Assembly (NCBI GenBank): GCA_039809865.1
Contig: JBDHVW010000041.1
Span: 1-64,000 of the forward strand
Source of the DNA: QWHO01 sp039809865
GTDB taxonomy: Bacteria; Vulcanimicrobiota; Xenobia; Xenobiales; QWHO01
Reading direction: 5' to 3'
DNA length: 64,000 nucleotides
The position numbers and the translations under genes are program-made. Positions 50,658 through 59,066 of this stretch are shown piece by piece. Within the stretch, counting starts at the first letter, position 1. The number at the start of each line of letters is the position of its first letter. The notes beneath the pieces were generated by a model. That model ran no database searches. It had not been told where the DNA came from and was given only the letters and a program-made list of their open reading frames with translations.

Positions 50658-51692
50658 GTGCGCAAGGCCCTCCAGGGAATCGCCATCGGGCTGGTCAGCG
50701 CCGCAGCACTGCTGGCCCCGGGTATGGCGATCGACTCCAAGGATATTGCCGAAGTCGAGCGTCGCGCCGGCCAGGTCGACATCCGTCCGCCGGCGCTGCA
50801 GACGGACCAGTTCAACGTGGGCTGGCAGCAGGTTTCCCTGACGGCGTTCGTGCCCAAGGAGGGCTGGACGCGCACTTACCAGCGCGCCATCGCCGACTGC
50901 CGCTCGCTGACCGGCGGGGTGACCTGCCGAATCGGCCCCCGGACGCTGGTCTCCATCAACGACTTTCTGGACAGCCCCGAGGAGATTCGCTGCGTGATCT
51001 GGCTTCCGGAAGGCTCGATCCGAAGTAAGGCACCCAAAACTCCCGGCAAGAAACGCCACTACGAGGTGCGCACGTCCAACGCGGTGCTGAGCGCCCGCGG
51101 GACCGAGTGGACGACCCAGTATGCCCCCCTCACGGGTACGCCCGATACGACCCCCGACCCGTTCGACCAGAACTTCAACCTGAAAGCTGCCCCCGGTGAG
51201 ACCCGCATCGCTGTTACAGATGGCATCGTGGACGTTTCTCTCCCCGGCGATCCCAGCATCTCGGTAGGAGTGCCGGCCGGCTACCCGGCCGTGATCGATG
51301 CCAAGAACATCATCCACATCGCCCCCACCATGCCGCTGGATGCCCCGCTGACGCCCGAGCAGCAAGAGCACATCCAGCAAGACCTGCAGACCATGGAGCT
51401 CAACGGCACCATGCTCAAGGTGGACGGCCGCAACGTGGATCTCAGCGACGCCGGCCTCGACGCCACCGCCGCCCAGGTCGCCAACCCCGCGCTGATGGCC
51501 GACCCGCTGGGAGGCGACACGCCTTACACCAGGCCGACCATCGAGAAGGGAACATTCACCCAGGCGGGAGGGGGCATCGGGGATGGCGCCTTCCAGACCG
51601 GCAACAGCGGAGTACCACTCCAGACCCTACCGCCGCAGTCCACTTGCCCCCCACCTGGCGGCGGAGGTTGCATGCCGCCCTGCATGCCGTAA
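50658..51692 (+). CDS. Exported FecR-like domain protein 2
   Basis: A 344-residue paralog of the preceding gene. Signal peptide MRKALQGIAIGLVSAAALLA, then a FecR-type segment ending YEVRTSNAVLSARGTEW near 135-150 and TRIAVTDGIVDVSLPG near 180. The C-terminus is rich in Cys, Pro and Gly (CPPPGGGGCMPPCMP). GTG 50658 was chosen because it begins the signal peptide; GTG 50649 is an alternative. It ends 4 bp before the CHASE2 cyclase gene, and FecR and CHASE2 proteins are often neighbours in other bacteria. Confidence 0.83.
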   Translation: MRKALQGIAIGLVSAAALLAPGMAIDSKDIAEVERRAGQVDIRPPALQTDQFNVGWQQVSLTAFVPKEGWTRTYQRAIADCRSLTGGVTCRIGPRTLVSINDFLDSPEEIRCVIWLPEGSIRSKAPKTPGKKRHYEVRTSNAVLSARGTEWTTQYAPLTGTPDTTPDPFDQNFNLKAAPGETRIAVTDGIVDVSLPGDPSISVGVPAGYPAVIDAKNIIHIAPTMPLDAPLTPEQQEHIQQDLQTMELNGTMLKVDGRNVDLSDAGLDATAAQVANPALMADPLGGDTPYTRPTIEKGTFTQAGGGIGDGAFQTGNSGVPLQTLPPQSTCPPPGGGGCMPPCMP

Positions 51693-51696
51693 GTAG

Positions 51697-53913
51697 TTGA
51701 GCCGCTTCAAGCTCTCTCTCATCCGGACGGACTACACCCGGGGCGAGCGCCTGGTTGCGCTCGCCATCTCGCTTTTAGTCGGAATCCTGGCGACCTGGCT
51801 CTTCTATCGGGACAAGGCCAAAGACGAGCTGACCTTTCAGCACGACATCAACCAGACTTCGCTGGCGGCCTTCGATGAACGGGCCAAGTTCGATTGGTTC
51901 CGCAGCGATCTCGAGTACCAGATCTGGGAGAAGCTCAGCAAGGTTCGCGACAAGCTCGTGGTCCTGGCCATCGATGACTACAGCCTGACGCTCATGGATT
52001 GGACCTGGCCCATCAAGCGCGACCACTACGCCGACATGGTCGATCGGTTGGCCAAGAACGGCGCCGAGACGATCGGGCTGGACATCATCTTCGAAAATCG
52101 CTCCGACTTTCCCGAGGCGGATCGCTCGCTGCGGGAGACCCTGGCCCGGCCGGAAGTCATCGTGCCCTATCGCGTGGATACCTCCACCACGCGGCCGATC
52201 GTGCCCCACGAGAGCCTCCTGACCGTCACCCCGGCCGAGTTCGTGGCCCGGAACGGCTTCACCCAGGAGTGGGCGGATGCTGACGGCGTCATGCGCAAGG
52301 CTGTTCTCGTCATCCAGGTGGAAGACAGGACCTATTATTCGTGGGACGTGGTGATCGCCGCGCGCATCGCCAAGAAGACACCGGCGGAGATTCTGGGAGA
52401 TCTGTCGGCGCTCGAGAAGAACAAGCTTATTCTGCGCGAGACCAAGACCGGTCAGGATCGCTACGTGGAAGCGCTGGCTTATGCCGCGCCGGTGCGCTTC
52501 GCCACCGGGGCCAAAGCCAACACGATGATGGATTTCATCAATCCCGAAGCCGCAGGCAACCAGCAACTGCTGCCCGGAGTCTACAAGATGGAGGACACCT
52601 CCAAAGACGAGAGCCACGCCACTCTGGATCAGATTCTGATCTATGCTCCCATTTCCGCCCTCTGGACCAGCGTCGACGACGGCGGTTACGTGGGCGCCGA
52701 AGGCGGGCTCGTGGGCACCCAGGTGGATGCGAGCGGCAAACCGGTGCTGGATGCCAACGGCAAGCCCAAGCCCCTGCCCTGCACCGCCATCGTCGGCGTC
52801 ACCTCGACCGCGGGTTACGACCTGAAGATGACCCCGGTCGGCAAGATGAGCGGGCTGGATATGCACGCTTACACGATCGCCAGTCTGCTCACCAACTCGT
52901 TCTTCCGCTCCCCTCCCGCCTGGCTGATCGCCCTGTTCTTCTGCTTCTGCTCGCTGCTGGCAGGGCTTTTGATCTCCACGCTGGGCTTCCGCTCGGCCAC
53001 GATCGGCTTTTTCCTCGCCTGCGGCGCCTCCATTCTGGTCACCCGCACGCTCTATCTCAACTCGATCGTCTGGCCGCTCTATCCTCCGCTGGTCTGTATG
53101 GCGGTCTCCTTCTTGCTGGTGAACGTCGCCCACGTCCTGTCGCGCAACCGGCGCATCGCCCAGCGGGACGCGACCATTCGCCAGGTGCAGAACATCATTC
53201 GCGAGCTCACCCCGGTCGACATGGAGGACCTGCTCGCCAACAACGGTCTGCAGCTGGGCGGAAAGGCCACCGAGCTGACGGTGCTGTTCAGCGACCTGCG
53301 CGGCTACACGAGCATGGCCGAGAAGCTGACCTCGGTCGAGGTGATCGACCGCCTCAACGATTACTTCGCGCTGCTCGGACCCATCCTGGAGCGCTACGGC
53401 GGGGCCGTGTTCGACTACCAGGGCGACGCTCTGATGGCCGTCTTCGGCCTCAAGGGCCCCTCCCAGCCCAACCACGCCGCGGCCGGTTGTAAGGCGGGCG
53501 CGGCCATCATCTACGCGCTCGAAAAGCAGCGCAAGGAATGGCTCAAGCAAGGCCGTCCGATGCCCGAGACCGGCATCGGTCTGTGCACCGGCCTGGTGGC
53601 CTTCGGCGGCCTGGGCACGGCCCAGCACAAGCAGTACGTGGCCATCGGCGACCCCACCAACACGGCCTCGCGCATGCAGGGTAAGTCGAAAGAGCTCGAC
53701 TCGCCCGTGCTGATCACCGAGAGCACTTACGAGATGGCCCTCAAGGACGAGAGCGTGGTGATGCGCTACCTCGAGGAGGTCGAGCTGAAAGGCAAGCGCG
53801 AGCCGCTCAAGGTTTACGAGGTTTCGGTGGACGAAACCGCGGCCAAGCTCGACCTGGTGGCCAAAGTGGCGCCGGGCGAGGCGCTCGACCCGAAAGCGGA
53901 ACCCATCCTGTAA
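51697..53913 (+). CDS. CHASE2-domain adenylate/guanylate cyclase
   Basis: A 738-residue sensor cyclase. An N-terminal membrane helix (about 18-37) is followed by an extracytoplasmic CHASE2 domain (LVVLAIDDYSLTLMDWTWPI near 88-107), then three membrane helices (about 408-485) and a cytoplasmic class III cyclase domain. Cyclase motifs: LTVLFSDLRGYTSMAEK near 528-544 with the first metal Asp, DYQGDALMAVFG near 571-582 with the second, and AIGDPTNTASRMQ near 648-660. TTG 51697 is the start. The next gene encodes a cyclic-nucleotide-binding protein, so the product probably acts there. Confidence 0.93.
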   Translation: MSRFKLSLIRTDYTRGERLVALAISLLVGILATWLFYRDKAKDELTFQHDINQTSLAAFDERAKFDWFRSDLEYQIWEKLSKVRDKLVVLAIDDYSLTLMDWTWPIKRDHYADMVDRLAKNGAETIGLDIIFENRSDFPEADRSLRETLARPEVIVPYRVDTSTTRPIVPHESLLTVTPAEFVARNGFTQEWADADGVMRKAVLVIQVEDRTYYSWDVVIAARIAKKTPAEILGDLSALEKNKLILRETKTGQDRYVEALAYAAPVRFATGAKANTMMDFINPEAAGNQQLLPGVYKMEDTSKDESHATLDQILIYAPISALWTSVDDGGYVGAEGGLVGTQVDASGKPVLDANGKPKPLPCTAIVGVTSTAGYDLKMTPVGKMSGLDMHAYTIASLLTNSFFRSPPAWLIALFFCFCSLLAGLLISTLGFRSATIGFFLACGASILVTRTLYLNSIVWPLYPPLVCMAVSFLLVNVAHVLSRNRRIAQRDATIRQVQNIIRELTPVDMEDLLANNGLQLGGKATELTVLFSDLRGYTSMAEKLTSVEVIDRLNDYFALLGPILERYGGAVFDYQGDALMAVFGLKGPSQPNHAAAGCKAGAAIIYALEKQRKEWLKQGRPMPETGIGLCTGLVAFGGLGTAQHKQYVAIGDPTNTASRMQGKSKELDSPVLITESTYEMALKDESVVMRYLEEVELKGKREPLKVYEVSVDETAAKLDLVAKVAPGEALDPKAEPIL

Positions 53914-53959
53914 CGCAAAGCAGGATAAAAGGGCAACAGATCGAGTATCTTACTTCACT

Positions 53960-55633
53960 GTGGCCGACTCTCTCACCGACATCGAAACCAGTCTGACACC
54001 GGCATCCAGCGTTTCGGACTTCATCGCCAACAATCCGCTGTTCTATTCGTTGCACCGCGACGTCATCGACAGCATCGCCGAGCGGTTCCAGGTGCGGCGT
54101 TTCGAGGCCGGCTCGCAGATCGTGCGCGAAGGCGAGATGGGCGACTCGTTCTACGTGCTACGCAACGGCCACGTGCGCGTGATCAAGACGGTCAACGACG
54201 AAGAGCTGGTGCTCAGCGAGCTGGGTCTGGGCGAGGGTTTCGGCGAGATGGCCCTGATGATCGACCAGCCGCGCTCGGCCACCGTCAAAGCCATCGATGA
54301 CGTGGAAGCGCTGGTGCTCATCCGGGAGGACTTCACCCAGCTTACCCGGCGCATTCCCGAGCTGGCCGAGAAGATGAACCGGCTGCTGGCCACCCGCGTG
54401 TCGCTGCTCGAGGGCGAGGGGTCCAACGAGGAGAACCGCGGCAAATTCAAGGCCGGACGCCGTCTGGAGCTCGATTACGGCTACATCGACCTCTTGATGA
54501 AGCTCAACGAGGCGGCGGGCGGCCCCGAGCAGGTGGAGCACTGCAAGGAAACCGGTCAGCTGGCCCGTGAGATGAGCAAGATGCTCTGTCCGATGGTCAA
54601 CGAAGAGATCCTGTTCGCTGGCTACCTGCACGAGATCGGCAAGGTCTCCCTGGCCGGCACCCTGGTGCGCAAAGAGCGGCGCGGCGAGGAGCTGACCGAC
54701 GACGAGAAGGTCAAGCTGTCGAAGATCTTCGATCTGGCGGTGGAGATTCTCGAGCCCAACCAGAACCTGCACGAGAACCTCAGTTTCATCAAGTTCCTGC
54801 ACGAGGACGACTACCGCAAGATGCCGCTCGAGGCGCAAATCCTCAAGGTGGCCGACGACTACCTGATGCTGCGCAGCCGCAGCTATCAGGGCAAGAGCGA
54901 CGAGGAGGCGCTGGCCATCGTCCAGTCTCGCTCAGGGGGCCTGTACAACCCGCGGGTCGTGGCCGCGCTCGAGAAGAACATCGCGCTCTACAAGCTGCTC
55001 TCGGTCGAGGCGCAGCTCAACGTCATGCGCATGATGGTGATCGCGCTCGACCGCAAGGACAACTACACCTTTCGCCACTCGATGGACGTGCGCAACATGG
55101 GCCTCAAGATCGTCCAGAAGCTGGGGCTGGGCAAGAAAGAGCAAGAATACTACCGCATCGGGGCCGAGCTGCACGACGTGGGCAAGATCTACATCGATGA
55201 GGAGATCCTCAACGCCCCCCGCAAGCTGACCGACGAAGAGTTCGAGATCATGAAGACGCACGCGGCCTGGAGCGCCGAGTTCTTCCGCAACGTGCCGGGC
55301 ATGGACGAGCTGGTCACCATCGTGCGCGGGCACCACGAGAAATTCGACGGCAGCGGCTACCCCGACAAGAAGAGCGGCCGCGAGGAAGAGAAGAACGACG
55401 GCACCGGCATTCCCCTGCTCACGCGCGTGATGACCATCGCCGACGTCTGGAGCGCGCTCACTACCAAGCGCGTCTACCGCACCAAGCATTTCACGACGGC
55501 TGAGGCCTTCGAGATCATGGAGAAGATGAAGGACGGACATTTCGATCCGGACCTCTTCGAGGTGTTCCGGGGGCTCATCAACGACCAGATGGCTAAAGAG
55601 AGAGAAAAAGCGGAAGAGGGCAAGGGAGAGTAG
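53960..55633 (+). CDS. cNMP-binding domain protein with two HD-GYP-type domains
   Basis: A 557-residue signalling protein. Residues 25-140 form a CRP-like cyclic-nucleotide-binding domain (IVREGEMGDSFYVLRNGHVR, then GEGFGEMALMIDQPRSATVK, the phosphate-binding cassette). A degenerate HD domain follows near 190-345 (YLHEIGKVSL). The C-terminal HD-GYP domain is canonical: HSMDVRN near 371, HDVGK near 404, and HHEKFDGSGYP near 457-467, with metal ligands that break down cyclic di-GMP in this family. It would couple cAMP or cGMP to cyclic di-GMP turnover. It sits between the cyclase and GspE genes. Confidence 0.93.
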   Translation: MADSLTDIETSLTPASSVSDFIANNPLFYSLHRDVIDSIAERFQVRRFEAGSQIVREGEMGDSFYVLRNGHVRVIKTVNDEELVLSELGLGEGFGEMALMIDQPRSATVKAIDDVEALVLIREDFTQLTRRIPELAEKMNRLLATRVSLLEGEGSNEENRGKFKAGRRLELDYGYIDLLMKLNEAAGGPEQVEHCKETGQLAREMSKMLCPMVNEEILFAGYLHEIGKVSLAGTLVRKERRGEELTDDEKVKLSKIFDLAVEILEPNQNLHENLSFIKFLHEDDYRKMPLEAQILKVADDYLMLRSRSYQGKSDEEALAIVQSRSGGLYNPRVVAALEKNIALYKLLSVEAQLNVMRMMVIALDRKDNYTFRHSMDVRNMGLKIVQKLGLGKKEQEYYRIGAELHDVGKIYIDEEILNAPRKLTDEEFEIMKTHAAWSAEFFRNVPGMDELVTIVRGHHEKFDGSGYPDKKSGREEEKNDGTGIPLLTRVMTIADVWSALTTKRVYRTKHFTTAEAFEIMEKMKDGHFDPDLFEVFRGLINDQMAKEREKAEEGKGE

Positions 55634-57229
55634 ATGGAAACGCAGGAAATGGCCTCGGCGAACCTGGACGAAACCGACGAGGATATGCAGGCCAAAGCGA
55701 AACGGATGCGCGTCCGCTTCGTGAACCTGATGGAGCTCGAGCTCGACAAAGAGGTCGGCAACACCATCCCCGAGGCCATGTCGCGCCGCTACAAGATGGT
55801 CTGCATCGGCAAGCTGGAGCGCCGCGTGACCCTCTGCATGGCGGATCCGCTGGACGTTTTCGCGATCGATGACATCAAGATCCGCACCGGCTTCGAGGTG
55901 GACGCCGTGCTCGGGCGGGGCGTGGACATCATCAAAGCCATCGACCACGTTTATGGCGAGGATCAGCGCTGGAAAGAGCTGGTGGACCAGGCCTCCGACG
56001 CCGGCGTGGACATCAAGGAAGAGAAAGAAGACAACGAGGCCAACATCGAGGCCCAGATCGACCAGCCGGTCATCAAGCTGACCAACCACATCATCGTGAA
56101 CGCCATCCAGAAGAAGGCCTCGGACATTCACATCGAGCCCTTCGAGGACGAGGTGATCGTGCGCTACCGCATCGACGGCGTGCTCTCCAAGGAGATGGAG
56201 AACATCCCCGTGGCGCTGCTGCCGGCCGTGATGGCGCGCATCAAGATCATGGCCGCGCTGCGCATCGACGAGAAGCGCATCCCCCAGGACGGCCGTATCT
56301 CGCTCAGCGTGGGTGGCAAGGACCTGGACCTGCGCGTCTCCACGCTGCCGACCGTGCACGGCGAGAGCTCCGTCATGCGTATTCTCGACCGCAGCTCGAC
56401 CCGCGTCGACCTGACGCAGCTCGGCTATCACGAGCCCGACCTGTTGCTGTGGAAAGAGCTGATCGAGAAGCCCAACGGCATCGTGCTCGTCACGGGACCG
56501 ACCGGCTCGGGTAAGTCGACCACCCTGTACGCCACGCTGAACGTGCTCAACACGCCGGATACCAAGCTCCTCACCGTCGAGGACCCGGTCGAGTACAACA
56601 TCAAGGGAATCGTTCAGGTTCAGACCAACAACAAAGCCGGGCTCACCTTCGCCAAAGCGTTGCGCGCCTTCTTGCGTCAAGACCCCGACGTCATCATGCT
56701 CGGTGAGATCCGTGACAAGGAGACCGGCACCATCGCGGTGGAAGCCGCGCTGACCGGCCACCTGGTGCTGTCTACGCTGCACACCAACTCCTCGATCGCC
56801 TCCATCTCGCGTCTGAACGACATGGGCATCGAGCCGTTCATGACCTCGGCCACCCTCAACGGCGTGCTGGCCCAGCGCCTGCTGCGCCGCGTGTGCTCGA
56901 AGTGCGCCGAGCCCCACCTGCCCAACGACAAAATGAAGGAAATCTTCGAGAGCTACGGCCTGGATCCGACCCGCGCTCAGATGCAGCGCGGACGCGGTTG
57001 TCCCAACTGCGGTCAGATGGGTTACAAAGGCCGGCAGGGCATCTACGAGGTGTTCAAGACCAGCGACACCATTCGGGACATGATCGTCAAGCAGGCCACG
57101 CAGCTCGAGCTGGAGGCCGAAGCCAAGAAGAACTGCGGTCTTGGCTCGCTCTACCTCGACGGGCTGCGCAAGGTCCACGCGGGTATCACGACCTACGAAG
57201 AGCTGCTGCGCGTCACCACGGACAACTGA
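55634..57229 (+). CDS. gspE: Type II secretion/type IV pilus ATPase GspE/PilB
   Basis: A 531-residue AAA-type secretion ATPase. An N-terminal domain (about 40-130) precedes the RecA-like motor with SDIHIEPFEDEVIVRYRIDG near 170, Walker A GPTGSGKST near 288, Asp box LTVEDPVEYNIKG near 315, Walker B DPDVIMLGEIRD near 352, and the His box GHLVLSTLHTNSS near 372. The tetra-Cys zinc motif is CSKC...CPNC near 421-458. It powers pseudopilus assembly with GspF (18648). ATG directly follows the previous stop (TAGATG). Confidence 0.93.
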   Translation: METQEMASANLDETDEDMQAKAKRMRVRFVNLMELELDKEVGNTIPEAMSRRYKMVCIGKLERRVTLCMADPLDVFAIDDIKIRTGFEVDAVLGRGVDIIKAIDHVYGEDQRWKELVDQASDAGVDIKEEKEDNEANIEAQIDQPVIKLTNHIIVNAIQKKASDIHIEPFEDEVIVRYRIDGVLSKEMENIPVALLPAVMARIKIMAALRIDEKRIPQDGRISLSVGGKDLDLRVSTLPTVHGESSVMRILDRSSTRVDLTQLGYHEPDLLLWKELIEKPNGIVLVTGPTGSGKSTTLYATLNVLNTPDTKLLTVEDPVEYNIKGIVQVQTNNKAGLTFAKALRAFLRQDPDVIMLGEIRDKETGTIAVEAALTGHLVLSTLHTNSSIASISRLNDMGIEPFMTSATLNGVLAQRLLRRVCSKCAEPHLPNDKMKEIFESYGLDPTRAQMQRGRGCPNCGQMGYKGRQGIYEVFKTSDTIRDMIVKQATQLELEAEAKKNCGLGSLYLDGLRKVHAGITTYEELLRVTTDN

Positions 57230-58278
57230 TGACGACCGTCGAAGAGAGAGTCAGCAAGTTCACGCGCCTGCTCGAGATGGAGCAGACGCTGGCGACCAGC
57301 ACCGACATGGACGAGCTGCTCGGGCGTATCACCGCCAGCAGCCAGGAGATCACCGAGGCCGACGAGGCTTCCATCCTCTTGCACGATCCCGAGAAAAACG
57401 AGCTGTTCTTCAAGAAGCACAAAGGGGATATGGGGCAGCTGGTGGAGACCATCCGCGTCCCCCTCGACCGCCCCAGCATCGCAGGGCACGTGCTGCTGTC
57501 GCGCGAGTCGGAAATCGTCAATGACGTGCCCAACGATCCTCGCCACTACAAGGGCGTGGACCGGGCCACCGCCGAGCCCACCCTCAACCTGCTGGCCGTG
57601 CCGATCATCTGGGGTGACAAGTGCTTTGGCGTGGTGGAGGCCATCAACAAGCCCGCCGGGTTCACCGACCAGGACAAGGAGATCCTCGAGGTGCTGGCCT
57701 CGCACGCCGCGGTGGCGCTGCAGAACCTGACCGTGATGGATCAGCTGCAGAACTACTTCCAGCAGAGCGTGGAGCTCTTCATGAGCGCGCTCGAGTCGCT
57801 CGAGCCCGAGTCGGAGGGCCACGTCATCCGCCTCACCCGCATGGCCACGGCCATCGCGCGCAAGCTGGGCCTGGAAGGCGACGATTTCCAGCAGGTCTGG
57901 TATGGGGCGTATTTCCACGACATCGGCAAGCTCCTGATGCGCTCGGCCTTCGTGCCGCGCGTCGACCGGATGCATCCGGTGGTGGGCGCCAACGTGATCG
58001 CCAAGATCAAGATCTTGCAGAAGTGCGCGCCGCTGGTGCGCTATCACCACGAGCGCTGGGACGGCTCGGGCTTTCCCGACCGGCTCAAGGGCAACCAGAT
58101 CCCCCTGGGAGCGCGCATCCTGGCCCTGGTCGAAGACTACGAGGAGCACTACATGGAGCGCAACCAGGCCATTCCGATGGCCGAGTTCCAGGAAGAGTTC
58201 TTCGCGGGCATTCCCGGCAAGCACGACCCGCAGCTGATCCCGATCTTCAAGAAGGTCCTGGCGGGCTTCCAGGCCTGA
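57229..58278 (+). CDS. GAF-domain HD-GYP phosphodiesterase-like protein
   Basis: A 349-residue protein. GAF domain at about 20-165 (STDMDELLGRITASSQEI, NLLAVPIIWGDKCFGVVEAI). HD-GYP-type domain at 180-345: SEGHVIRLTRMATAIA, FHDIGKLLM near 227, YHHERWDGSGFPDRL near 276-290. The GYP signature is GFP here, and other metal ligands look kept, so cyclic di-GMP hydrolysis is likely. ATG overlaps the gspE stop by one base (TGATGA), placing it in the same transcript. Confidence 0.9.
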   Translation: MTTVEERVSKFTRLLEMEQTLATSTDMDELLGRITASSQEITEADEASILLHDPEKNELFFKKHKGDMGQLVETIRVPLDRPSIAGHVLLSRESEIVNDVPNDPRHYKGVDRATAEPTLNLLAVPIIWGDKCFGVVEAINKPAGFTDQDKEILEVLASHAAVALQNLTVMDQLQNYFQQSVELFMSALESLEPESEGHVIRLTRMATAIARKLGLEGDDFQQVWYGAYFHDIGKLLMRSAFVPRVDRMHPVVGANVIAKIKILQKCAPLVRYHHERWDGSGFPDRLKGNQIPLGARILALVEDYEEHYMERNQAIPMAEFQEEFFAGIPGKHDPQLIPIFKKVLAGFQA

Positions 58279-58326
58279 GTCAGCCGCAGCGCAGGGGTTG
58301 AGAGAGCGCCCCGGGAACTTTGCCGG

Positions 58327-59052
58327 GTGACCAGTCGCCGCGTCCTGGTAGTCGATGACGAGCCTCAGATCCACGAGGATTTTCGTCGCATTCTCGAGGT
58401 CCAGACCTCGGGGAACGACCTCGATTGGGACGAGGATCAGGAGCAGCTGCGCGAGGAGCCCGACGAAAGCTTTCTGATCGACTCGGCCCATCAGGGCGAG
58501 GACGCCTACCTGCGGGTGCGGGAATCGATTCAGAACGGGCTGCCCTACGCCGTCGCCTTCGTGGACATGCGGATGCCGCCCGGCTGGGACGGTCTGGCCA
58601 CTATCGAGCACCTGTGGCAGGCCGACCCCGAGTTGCAGGTGGTCATCTGCACGGCTTACGCCGACTACTCCTGGCGTGACATCACCCGGCGTCTCGGGGG
58701 TAACGACCGCCTGCTCATCATCAAGAAGCCCTTCGAGCCGGTCGAGATCCGGCAGGCGGCCGCCACGCTGGCGACCAAGCGCAGCCTGGCCGATCAGACC
58801 CGCAAGCGGACCGTCGAGCTGGCCCGACTGGCCCAGGATCACATGCGCGCCCTGCAGGAGGCGCAGGCCCAGAACCGGCGCCAGGGTGAGCTGCTCAGCA
58901 TCGCCCAGAGCCAGGTGGGGGTCATCCTCTCCCAGACGAGCCGCGCGCTGGAGGGCTCCTCCGGCGCCGACGACGCCTTACAGGCCATCGCCCGCAGCGC
59001 CCAGGTGATGCAGGAGGCGTTCGAAGCCCAGAACCGGGCGACCGATACCTGA
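58327..59052 (+). CDS. Response regulator with coiled-coil C-terminus
   Basis: A 241-residue response regulator. The receiver has acidic VVDDEP near 8-13, phosphorylatable Asp in FVDMRMPPGW near 80, Thr in ICTAYADYSW near 110 and Lys in IIKKPFEP near 138. After about 160 it is a coiled coil (RKRTVELARLAQDHMRALQE) without DNA-binding or enzyme domain. The insert between the first acidic motif and the phospho-site is longer than usual. Its end overlaps the kinase gene region. Confidence 0.9.
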   Translation: MTSRRVLVVDDEPQIHEDFRRILEVQTSGNDLDWDEDQEQLREEPDESFLIDSAHQGEDAYLRVRESIQNGLPYAVAFVDMRMPPGWDGLATIEHLWQADPELQVVICTAYADYSWRDITRRLGGNDRLLIIKKPFEPVEIRQAAATLATKRSLADQTRKRTVELARLAQDHMRALQEAQAQNRRQGELLSIAQSQVGVILSQTSRALEGSSGADDALQAIARSAQVMQEAFEAQNRATDT

Positions 59053-59066
59053 AGCTCCGCCACCGC

